Part shown: piece after piece, positions 57,375 through 64,000 of the stretch
Layout: each line of letters begins with the position of its first letter
Position numbering within the stretch: the first letter of the stretch is position 1
DNA from: Borrelia persica No12
Lineage (GTDB): Bacteria > Spirochaetota > Spirochaetia > Borreliales > Borreliaceae
Assembly (NCBI RefSeq): GCF_000500045.1
Contig: NZ_AYOT01000223.1
Coordinates: 62,001 to 126,000, forward strand
DNA length: 64,000 nucleotides
Direction: 5' to 3'
Made by a program: the position numbers and the translations under genes
Notes under the pieces: model-generated
Databases searched by the model: none
Seen by the model: only the letters and a program-made list of their open reading frames with translations
What the model was told of the DNA's origin: nothing

Positions 57375-57553
57375 AAATACATCCTTTTTATGTGATATTG
57401 ATTACATAAAACTAAAAACTTTACCCTTTAAATACAATCTTTATCATTGTATAAAGTCTCTAAGTAGTATCTTATTACACAATTTGGTATTATACAATTT
57501 TTTGTTGCATATTATGTTTAATTTTTATTCAATCAATGTTTTAATTTTCATTT
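57375..57553. other. Upstream region of the LysM lipoprotein gene, with direct repeats
   Basis: No gene is seen. Two near-identical 13-mers, TATTACACAATTT (57473-57485) and TATTATACAATTT (57488-57500), stand 2 bases apart in the presumed promoter region. Several TATAAT/TACAAT-like boxes are present on the - strand, but none is clearly best. Confidence 0.4.
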
Positions 57554-57676
57554 TTAATCTGCCTTAAAAATTATGGGTTCTACACATTTTTCTTCTTGAG
57601 GTGTAGTTTGGCATGAAGCTAGGACAAGTGTAAATATAGATAATATTAAAAATAAAAGTTTGTTTTTTTTTGTCAT
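57554..57676 (-). CDS. Tiny lipoprotein, duplicate of the 5' end of the BB_0323-type gene
   Basis: This 40-codon frame is too short for ordinary gene lists. It encodes a basic, hydrophobic signal (MTKKNKLLFLILSIF) and a fair lipobox TLVLASC with C22, then an 18-residue mature tail. It is preceded by AAAAGGATGTACTT, nearly the same as AAAAAGGATGTATTT before the LysM lipoprotein gene. Its first ~30 codons align with [16 protein letters not shown] of that gene, with the Cys at the same residue. It is either a small expressed lipoprotein or the stub of a decayed tandem paralogue. Confidence 0.6.
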   Translation of the reverse strand: MTKKNKLLFLILSIFTLVLASCQTTPQEEKCVEPIIFKAD

Positions 57677-57820
57677 AAGTACATCCTTTTGATATAAAAT
57701 TGGCTACACACGGTGCAACTTTTCTAATGCCTTAGATTCTTGAAAAGAATAGGCTCAGCATAAAATATCATTTTTTATCCTTTTTGATGAATTATAACGT
57801 ATTTTTCATTTTTGTTAAAG

Positions 57821-57849
57821 TTAATAAATCTCTTTAAAAAAGGTATAAT
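57821..57849 (+). promoter_or_regulatory. Candidate promoter of the FecR-like gene
   Basis: TTAATA (57821-57826), 17 bases, then TATAAT (57844-57849), 39 bases upstream of the chosen start. Confidence 0.5.
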
Positions 57850-57887
57850 AAAAATTATAAGAGTTTGTCTAAAAGGGAAATTTGGTT

Positions 57888-58973
57888 TTGAAATTATATA
57901 TTGTTGTTCTTTTATTGTTCTTCTCTCAAGTAATATTATTTTCTCAAATAGCATCTATTAAGGAAATGGAAGGACAAATCAATGTTATACGAAATTCTGT
58001 TTCTGTTACATTGGACTTGGGAGATGAAATTTTTGAATATGATTTTATTGAGGTGGGTAATAATTCTAAGATCAAAATAAACTTATATGGAATAAATGGC
58101 ATTGAGGCAGATTTGACCTTGCATTCTAACACTAATAGTCTTGTTTGTTATTCTTCTCTTAAAGATATGCAAGATGCAAAAATATATTTATTTAAGGGAA
58201 GTTTAGATGTGATAATTTATAAAGTTGTTCCAGGTTCTTCATTGTCTGTTGATGTTAATAATTATTTTTTTAAAACAGATGCTCCGGCGAAATTTTATGT
58301 CAATTGTGAATATTTTAATAGTTATTTTGTCAGTGTTTTTGATGGTGTTCTTAAACATTACAATAAGGATGCGTATTGGGCTTTAGCAAACACTAGTATT
58401 TTACTTTGGGATAATAATTCTTTTTTGTATAAGACTAGTGATACTGTGCCACAAAATGTGATTCAAAATTTAAAAGAAATGTCTCGTAAAAACTTTATTG
58501 CTCTAAATAATAAGCGTTCAACTTATGTATTTTCAAATTATGTTGAGGATAGCTTTAGATTTGATTTTGTATACGATTATTTAGTAAGAGATCCTAAATT
58601 TAATGTCATATATTCTAAATGGAGCTTGGAGGATAAAAATTATACTTTAGGCAATAGGGTTGATATGATAAATGATGTTAATTATTTAAAGGGAAGAATG
58701 GGTATTCTTTTTAATAATTTTATTTATTTGGCCAATGTTTTCTTTTTTATAGAAGATATTGTTAAACATACTTCTGATATGTTTGCTCAAGTGGTTGTTC
58801 ATGGATCTGTTTTGAAATTTTTTGAAAATTATAAAAAAAATAGATCAGCTCTATCAAAGAAATTTTTTAAGACAATTCATGCTTTTAAAATGTATTTAAT
58901 TCGTACAAATGGTGATCTTCCTAGTAATTTGAGTGTTAATGAATTTTATTTATTAACTCCCAAAGAATTTTAA
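57888..58973 (+). CDS. FecR-domain exported protein (BB_0322 position)
   Basis: A 361-residue protein with a signal peptide (MKLYIVVLLLFFSQVILFSQ) and a FecR-like domain (about 22-150): IASIKEMEGQINVIR, VTLDLGDEIFEYDFIEVGNNSKIKI and YLFKGSLDVII follow the family's repeating beta pattern. The C-terminal half is not recognised. No FecA or sigma gene is nearby, so this is a stand-alone periplasmic FecR-type protein. I start at TTG 57888 since AAAGGGA is 9 bases upstream; TTG 57882 is too close to that site. Confidence 0.74.
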   Translation: MKLYIVVLLLFFSQVILFSQIASIKEMEGQINVIRNSVSVTLDLGDEIFEYDFIEVGNNSKIKINLYGINGIEADLTLHSNTNSLVCYSSLKDMQDAKIYLFKGSLDVIIYKVVPGSSLSVDVNNYFFKTDAPAKFYVNCEYFNSYFVSVFDGVLKHYNKDAYWALANTSILLWDNNSFLYKTSDTVPQNVIQNLKEMSRKNFIALNNKRSTYVFSNYVEDSFRFDFVYDYLVRDPKFNVIYSKWSLEDKNYTLGNRVDMINDVNYLKGRMGILFNNFIYLANVFFFIEDIVKHTSDMFAQVVVHGSVLKFFENYKKNRSALSKKFFKTIHAFKMYLIRTNGDLPSNLSVNEFYLLTPKEF

Positions 58974-59281
58974 TATTTAAAAATGCTTTTGAAATAAGAA
59001 ATTAAAAATTTAATTTGCAATATATAGTAAGCTTTTTAAGCTTTAATAAAATTTGTCTTTTCTTTATTTGATGTTGAATTTATAGATGAACTTTTTGTCT
59101 TTTTGATATTGATATTTTTACTTAAATTTAGGCAAAATTGGCTGTAAAGTTGGACGTAATAGTGGATTTATGATATCTTTTTACAAAGAAGCTTTTTATG
59201 AAAATGATTGGTGTGTTGTGAGTGTGAAGTTTTTAATTTTGTTCCATTTTTTTATTATAGTATCAGGATTTGTTGTATTTT
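58974..59281. other. Intergenic region before rfuA
   Basis: No confident gene. A short inverted repeat AAGCTT-TTT-AAGCTT lies near 59030 and could weakly terminate the FecR-like gene. A 47-codon frame at 59170-59313 overlaps rfuA and lacks a ribosome site. The rfu promoter is expected here, but the boxes are not clear. Confidence 0.45.
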
Positions 59282-60346
59282 ATGAGAAAAAGGTGTTTTA
59301 TTTTTGTGAGTAGAGCTTTTTTCTTTAGAATTTTTTGGGTTTCTATTTCATTAGTTTGTTTATCATTATTTGTTTATATTAATTTTTTTAAAGTTAGAGA
59401 ACTTAAATTTTCATCTAATAAAAAAATTGCTTTATTTATTCCTGGATGTGTTAGTGGTTCGCCCTCTTATAAAGCAATGTATGATTTTTTAATTGAATTT
59501 CAAAGTATTAAGAGTGATATTGATATTGAATTATTTGAAGCTGGGTTTAATCAGCATGAATGGATAGAATTACTTGAAAAATTATTAAATTCTAAAAATT
59601 ATGATTTTTTGATAACAACAAATAATGCTATGCAAGGAATTATAGACATAATTTCTAAAAATTATCCCCACACTAAATTTTTGCTTTTTGATTCTTTGGT
59701 TAAGAATACTAATCCTCAAGTGTATTCTCTTTCGTATAATGTTGCAGAAGAAGCTTATTTATTGGGTTATTATGTTGGTTTGTTTTTAAAAGATTCAAAT
59801 TTAGTAAATAAGAATGTTGCTTTAATTGCTGGACAAGAATATCCTATTATGAATAATTATATTTTTCCTTATTTTAAAAGTGGTATTAGAGAAGTGTTAG
59901 ATTCAGAGGTGTTTTTTAGAACTTTGGGAAATTGGCATGATAGTAATAGAGTTAAAGTTTTGACTGAATCTTTAATTTTAGATTCAAAGGTGTCTGTAAT
60001 TCTTCCAATTGTTGGGGCGGCTATTAAAGGAGTGCTATCAGCAGTTCGTAAACATGGTGTTTTTGTTGTTCTTTTTGATGGTGAAGATTATTTGGATAGT
60101 AAAGATAATATTATTGGGTCAGGTATTACAAATCAAAGGTTGTTTTTAGAAGAAGTTTTGATTAAAGCTATTGGGGGTGAGATTCAGTATGGAACTTATA
60201 AAGTCCTTGGTTTTAGAGAAAGGGGGGTTTCATTTAATTTGTTAAATAAATTTTATTTAGAGAATATAGATTTGAAGCTTAAAGAAAAGCTTGAGGAAAA
60301 GATGAAAGAGATGAATGATACTGAAATCAAAATAGATTTAGAATGA
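59282..60346 (+). CDS. rfuA: Riboflavin-type ABC transporter substrate-binding protein RfuA (BMP family)
   Basis: A protein of about 354 residues in the Bmp/PnrA binding-protein family (BB_0319). Family features are ALFIPGC at the first strand, ITTNNAMQGIID, LLGYYVGLFLK, and PIVGAAIKGVLSAV then VVLFDGEDY. In spirochetes the rfuABCD system is proposed to import riboflavin. The N-terminus is a membrane segment (FWVSISLVCLSLFVYI) whose Cys is preceded by LV, a poor lipobox, so it may be a signal anchor or an atypical lipoprotein. I use ATG 59282; TTG 59270 is possible. rfuB starts 3 bases after the stop. Confidence 0.85.
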   Translation: MRKRCFIFVSRAFFFRIFWVSISLVCLSLFVYINFFKVRELKFSSNKKIALFIPGCVSGSPSYKAMYDFLIEFQSIKSDIDIELFEAGFNQHEWIELLEKLLNSKNYDFLITTNNAMQGIIDIISKNYPHTKFLLFDSLVKNTNPQVYSLSYNVAEEAYLLGYYVGLFLKDSNLVNKNVALIAGQEYPIMNNYIFPYFKSGIREVLDSEVFFRTLGNWHDSNRVKVLTESLILDSKVSVILPIVGAAIKGVLSAVRKHGVFVVLFDGEDYLDSKDNIIGSGITNQRLFLEEVLIKAIGGEIQYGTYKVLGFRERGVSFNLLNKFYLENIDLKLKEKLEEKMKEMNDTEIKIDLE

Positions 60347-60349
60347 TTT

Positions 60350-61807
60350 ATGGTAGAGTTTAAGAATATAGTCAAATCTTTTCCAGATATCGAGAGACCT
60401 ATCTTAGATAGTGTTAATTTAAGAATTGAAGAATCTAAAATTTTAACTGTAATTGGAAGAAATGGGGAAGGTAAGAGTACTTTATCGAAAATTATATCTG
60501 GTCTTATTCGTTTTGATAGTGGTGATGTGTTTGTTAATAATGTTAAACAAAAAACTTGGAATGTGGATGTGGCAAAAAGTAACGGTATTTATGTTGTGTC
60601 ACAAATTCCGAAACTTAATGTGAACTTGAAGGTTTGGGAATATCTTAGTATTTATTGGTTTGATTCTAAGTTTTTTATGCCAATGAATAAATCTGCAACC
60701 TATAGATATTATAAATGGCTTAGACAATTTTATAATATTGTTTTTGATTTAGAGACAAAGATACAAGATTTGAATATTAAAGAAATATATTTTTTACTGA
60801 TTATTTCTTCCCTTAAAAAAAATGCAAAGATTATTATTTTTGATGAGAGTGTTGCCTATTTTTCTCAAAAAGAGGCAAAAGAGTTTGTGAAATTGCTTCA
60901 AGACCTTAAAAGAGTGGGTATTACTTCTCTTTTTATTACGCATAGAGAGATTTGCGATGCCATACAATTTAGTGATGAATTTATTATTTTACAAGAAGGC
61001 AAATGTTTTAGGACAATAAATAAAGAGATTATACTTAGTAAACTTGGAATACCTACCGATAAATTTATTGCTACAAGTGTTAAACGTGGTGACTCAAATG
61101 AAGATTTTATAAAATTTAATTTGTTTTTTGAAGATTTTTGGAAATATGATATCAATTTTTCTTTAAAAAAGAGAGGGGTTTTAGGCATTGTTGCAGAAGA
61201 GGCAGCAATAAAAACATGGGAAAAGTTGTTCTTAGGAAATATACCATTTGTAGGATGTATAAAAATGAATGGACGGAGATATGAACATATTAATTTTGAT
61301 GAGCTTAAGGCAGGTTTTTTGCCTTTAGGAATTGGCAATTTATTTTCTGACAACACTACTATATTGGATAGTTTTTTAGCTAAAATAATGAGTTTTGAAA
61401 ATGAAATTTTTATTAAGCAATCTACTATTAATAAACTTCAAAAATTTTTTAAAAAGGATATGGAATATTGTGATAGTAAGATATTAAAAACTTTTTATTC
61501 TAAATCTTTAGCATTCTCTGGAGGAACTTTAAAAAGACTTGCTCTATTTAGAGAAAAATATATTACAAAGAGCTTTTTAATTTGTTTTTCGCCTCTTAGT
61601 AATTTAGATTGTAGGGCATATATTGAAACGTCTAATTTTATTCGTAATTTTGCTAATGAAAAGCCTGTACTACTGATTACTCCCAATTTAGATGAATTGC
61701 TCCTTTTATCTGATGACATTTTGGCAATAAAAACAGGTGAAGTTGTCTTGAGATTGGAAAGAAAATGTGTCGATAAGGCAACTTTAAAGGAAATGTTGTT
61801 TGTATGA
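60350..61807 (+). CDS. rfuB: ABC transporter double ATPase RfuB
   Basis: A 485-residue tandem ATPase of the sugar/nucleoside (RbsA/BmpF) class (BB_0318), expected to power the Rfu importer. Half 1 (1-240) has Walker A GRNGEGKS (about 35-42) and Walker B IIIFDES (about 162-167), but its signature region reads LNIKEIYFLL. Half 2 (about 250-485) has no usable Walker A (GIVAEEAAIKT, about 277-288) and no Walker B Glu (LICFSPLSNLD), but keeps a good signature, FSGGTLKRLAL (about 388-398). One competent composite site is therefore expected. Its end overlaps rfuC by 4 bases. Confidence 0.87.
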   Translation: MVEFKNIVKSFPDIERPILDSVNLRIEESKILTVIGRNGEGKSTLSKIISGLIRFDSGDVFVNNVKQKTWNVDVAKSNGIYVVSQIPKLNVNLKVWEYLSIYWFDSKFFMPMNKSATYRYYKWLRQFYNIVFDLETKIQDLNIKEIYFLLIISSLKKNAKIIIFDESVAYFSQKEAKEFVKLLQDLKRVGITSLFITHREICDAIQFSDEFIILQEGKCFRTINKEIILSKLGIPTDKFIATSVKRGDSNEDFIKFNLFFEDFWKYDINFSLKKRGVLGIVAEEAAIKTWEKLFLGNIPFVGCIKMNGRRYEHINFDELKAGFLPLGIGNLFSDNTTILDSFLAKIMSFENEIFIKQSTINKLQKFFKKDMEYCDSKILKTFYSKSLAFSGGTLKRLALFREKYITKSFLICFSPLSNLDCRAYIETSNFIRNFANEKPVLLITPNLDELLLLSDDILAIKTGEVVLRLERKCVDKATLKEMLFV

Positions 61808-62736
61808 AGTCATTTAAAAAAGAATATATTTTATTGATATTTTCACTTAGCGTATTATGCATTAGTCATTTTTTTAATGAATTTTTTAGTTTTTCTTATA
61901 TAAAAGTGATCTTATGGAATTTTATTTTGTTATTATTAGTAGCAACGGGAATTTCAACTTGTGCTAAGAGTAATAGTTTAACTCTTGGTGATGAAGGTCA
62001 TGTTTATTTTGGAGCTTTTTTGTCTTATTTGTTTTGTGATTTTTGTGGGCTTACATATTTTAATTTTATATTGATAATGTTACTGAGTTCATTGTTGGTT
62101 GGGTTCATAGGGATTGTTCCTTTTTTATTAACATTTTTTTTTGGAGTCAATGGGATGCTTACGGGTCTTTTAATGTCTTATGGAAATCAGAGATTGGTAG
62201 ATGGATTTATATCAAAGCTTTTAGGTTCGGATGGTCTTTTAAATCAGACGAGGAGTATTAATAAAATATTTGCTCTTGATGTTGCTTTGCCATATTTGCT
62301 TTTATTGAGCATTTTAATTTGGGGATGTTATGTATTTATTCATAAGAGAACTATTTTGGGATTAAAACTTGAGATCTTAAGTGATCGAAAAACATTAAGT
62401 AAATTTTTTAGCATTAATGAATTTAAATATAAGTTTTGTACAGTGTTTACCAGTGCTTTTTTAAATGGTCTTGTAGGTTCAATATTTGTGATTTTTTTTA
62501 AGAATTATTTGTTTTTAGGATTAACCTCTGGACTTGGTTGGAATGGATTTGTTGTTGCTGTGGTTTCAGGGTTTAATTATATTTATGTTTTATTTTTTAG
62601 TTTGTTTTTTGCAATGCTTAATGAATTTAATCATTATCTTAAAATAAATTATTCATTTAAATATGAATTTATTGGTTTGTATCAAGCCATTTCTATTTTT
62701 ATTTCATTGTTTCTGTTTAATACGGGTCGAAAATAA
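61804..62736 (+). CDS. rfuC: ABC transporter permease RfuC
   Basis: A 310-residue permease of the BPD_transp_2 class (BB_0317) with about eight membrane segments. The family loop is seen as LTLGDEGHVYFGAF near residue 60, with GMLTGLLMSY following. Its ATG overlaps the rfuB stop and rfuD begins one base after its stop, so all four rfu genes are tightly linked. Confidence 0.87.
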   Translation: MKSFKKEYILLIFSLSVLCISHFFNEFFSFSYIKVILWNFILLLLVATGISTCAKSNSLTLGDEGHVYFGAFLSYLFCDFCGLTYFNFILIMLLSSLLVGFIGIVPFLLTFFFGVNGMLTGLLMSYGNQRLVDGFISKLLGSDGLLNQTRSINKIFALDVALPYLLLLSILIWGCYVFIHKRTILGLKLEILSDRKTLSKFFSINEFKYKFCTVFTSAFLNGLVGSIFVIFFKNYLFLGLTSGLGWNGFVVAVVSGFNYIYVLFFSLFFAMLNEFNHYLKINYSFKYEFIGLYQAISIFISLFLFNTGRK

Positions 62737-63543
62737 ATGTTTAGTATTTTTTTACATTCTATAATATTTGCATATTTGGCTCTTGGGATTCTTTATACTG
62801 AGAGAGTGGGGCTTTTAAATATATCTATTGAAGGAATTTCTTTTTTATCTGTTTTTTTGACTTCGCTTTTTATATATTTAGGTTATGGAATATTTATTTC
62901 TGTTATTATGATGATTTGTATGAATTTGATTTTTGGTTTTTTTTTATCTTTTATTGTAAAAAATGGTTATAACATTTTTATAGCGGGTATAGGAATTAAT
63001 ATATTGTGTTATTTCTTAGTTAAAGTGTTAATGAGAGCCAATTTTAACTTTGTTCCAGGATTTAGTTTAAATATTTCCAATAATATTGCCATTGTTTTTT
63101 TTGTTATATTTTTTTTCGTTTTTTTAAGTTTGACTATTTATGTGATCAATTATTCAAAAGTTAGAGTGGTATTTGAATTTATTCGTTCAAATGACTATGA
63201 AAACGTATTAGGTGAGCAAATTAGTAATTATTTTAAGTCTTTTGCAATTTTTGTATCTGTAATATCAGCAAGCATTGCAGGTTCTTTACTTGCTATAAAT
63301 TTTAATGTTTATTCTTATGATTTGGGATTGAATAATGGTTGGCTTGCTATTTGTATATTATATATTGCGTTTGCAAATCCTTGGCTTGTTTTTCCAAGTT
63401 CATTTTTTATGGTATTTATTGAATATAAATTTTTCAATCTTCAGGATTATGTTAATTCTTATTTTGCTCTTTCTTTACCTTTTTATATGGCTATATTGGT
63501 TAATATATTTGCTGCCCTTTGTAGAAAAACCAAATTGTTTTAA
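62737..63543 (+). CDS. rfuD: ABC transporter permease RfuD
   Basis: A 268-residue permease of the same class (BB_0316), pairing with RfuC. The family motif ERVGLLNISIEGISFLSVF is near residue 24 and GLNNGWLAICILYIAFANPW is at the C-terminal half. About eight membrane segments are present. Its last 69 bases overlap the end of the convergent gene. Confidence 0.88.
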   Translation: MFSIFLHSIIFAYLALGILYTERVGLLNISIEGISFLSVFLTSLFIYLGYGIFISVIMMICMNLIFGFFLSFIVKNGYNIFIAGIGINILCYFLVKVLMRANFNFVPGFSLNISNNIAIVFFVIFFFVFLSLTIYVINYSKVRVVFEFIRSNDYENVLGEQISNYFKSFAIFVSVISASIAGSLLAINFNVYSYDLGLNNGWLAICILYIAFANPWLVFPSSFFMVFIEYKFFNLQDYVNSYFALSLPFYMAILVNIFAALCRKTKLF

Positions 63544-64000
63544 TGATATATCATTATTTTCATTTTTAAGCTTTCTTAAAGTTTTAATTTGCAGTTCTAA
63601 ATCTTTGATTTTAGTTTGATTGAATTCATAAAAGGGAATTTGTTTAATGATATCCAAATTATTTAAAAAAATTGTGAATATGGTGTCATCATGTGTTTCT
63701 ATTTGAAAAATGGTATTCATTATTATATTAAACATTAAATCTTCATCTTGCATTAGATGATAAAATCCTTTTTTTAAAATGGTGTCAATCAGTACGTATA
63801 TATTATTGTTTAGTAGTTCTTTATTATCTTGAATAAATTGCATTATATAATCCATTGAATTTCCTAATTCTCCAATAAGAAAATATGCCCATGATATGTC
63901 AAGATAATTTTTTGTATCTTTAAAATCAATTATGTGTAGATAATCGTTTGTTTGTTTAATTGCTTTTAGCCAGTTGTTCATTAGGTATTCTACTTCTGAG
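63475..64000 (-). CDS. Unknown protein, possibly continuing beyond the window
   Basis: A helical, charged protein of at least 168 residues (BB_0315 position) with no motif that I recognise. An ATG lies at 63981, but the frame stays open to the window edge, so the true start may be outside. Residues ~10-80 look like TPR-type helices. The C-terminal end overlaps rfuD by 69 bases on the opposite strand. Confidence 0.6.
   Translation of the reverse strand, partial: SEVEYLMNNWLKAIKQTNDYLHIIDFKDTKNYLDISWAYFLIGELGNSMDYIMQFIQDNKELLNNNIYVLIDTILKKGFYHLMQDEDLMFNIIMNTIFQIETHDDTIFTIFLNNLDIIKQIPFYEFNQTKIKDLELQIKTLRKLKNENNDISLKQFGFSTKGSKYINQYSHIKR

Noticed and set aside
59170-59313. A 47-codon frame overlapping the start of rfuA
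   Set aside because: No ribosome site and it overlaps a well-supported gene in another frame. It may be chance.

Overview
The window is a stretch of a Borrelia/Borreliella chromosome. The evidence is very AT-rich DNA with short intergenic gaps, a gene order that runs collinearly (in descending number) with B. burgdorferi B31 from luxS (BB_0377) to the region of BB_0315, and spirochete-specific genes such as flcA, the LysM lipoprotein BB_0323 and the rfu transporter. BB numbers are recalled from B31 gene order, not searched. The la7/p22 (BB_0365) locus is missing between the M18 aminopeptidase and pdeA, and only two oppA copies are present. I take these as hints of the relapsing-fever clade, but that is inference. 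The + strand is visibly G/T-rich, and + strand proteins are rich in F, V and G while - strand proteins are rich in I, N, K and T. This fits the + strand being the leading strand of a replication arm.

Layout. 1-3.7 kb (-): pdeB-pfs-metK-luxS, the activated-methyl cycle and AI-2 genes fused to a c-di-GMP phosphodiesterase gene. 3.8-12.0 kb (+): a membrane protein, then gltX, glyS, tyrS, a ClpA-like ATPase and gpsA. 12.0-18.4 kb (-): a PTS EIIB-like domain with an M18 aminopeptidase, then a four-gene cluster of a small membrane protein, a MinD-like ATPase, lgt and pdeA. 18.4-24.6 kb (+): ctp, rsmE, a decayed WecG/TagA-like protein, carD/ltpA and two large unknown membrane proteins. 24.5-25.7 kb (-): an orphan solute-binding-type lipoprotein. 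25.8-27.6 kb (+): a spirochete-type protein and rpmB. 27.7-31.4 kb (-): a Memo-like protein, pyk and the NFACT/fibronectin-binding protein. 31.5-40.4 kb (+): lolA, a RodZ-like HTH protein, uvrD/pcrA, gatCAB, an aminotransferase-like remnant, then rplM-rpsI from a near-consensus promoter. 40.5-41.8 kb (-): eno. 41.9-42.7 kb (+): a P26-like exported protein with CBM48-like folds. 42.8-50.6 kb (-): the oligopeptide transporter oppA-oppA-oppBCDF. 50.8-55.8 kb (+): plsC-like acyltransferase, flagellar collar gene flcA and a vWA protein. 55.8-57.7 kb (-): bamD-like lipoprotein, LysM lipoprotein BB_0323 and a tiny paralogous lipoprotein. 57.9-63.5 kb (+): a FecR-like protein and the riboflavin-type ABC transporter rfuABCD. 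The window ends in an unknown - strand gene.

How the genes work together. gltX and gatCAB together make Gln-tRNA, as expected in an organism without GlnRS. lgt, lolA, bamD and BB_0323 serve lipoprotein maturation and the envelope. pdeA and pdeB both degrade c-di-GMP, but only PdeA keeps every catalytic residue I can check. Opp and Rfu feed a host-dependent auxotroph.

No mobile element, CRISPR array, tRNA or rRNA was seen, and I found no dedicated new defence or mobile system. The most interesting signals are several proteins whose active sites are altered in patterned ways: a PTS EIIB-like domain with Asp in place of the phosphorylated Cys, a ClpA-like protein with a dead second ATPase domain that keeps the ClpP-docking IGF loop, an RfuB ATPase whose two halves can form only one composite ATP site, and a strongly degenerate HD-GYP domain. 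Two DNA-level signals add to these: a 40-residue duplicate of the BB_0323 5' end, and an AGTATAAT box at three divergent gene boundaries that reads as a -10 on both strands.
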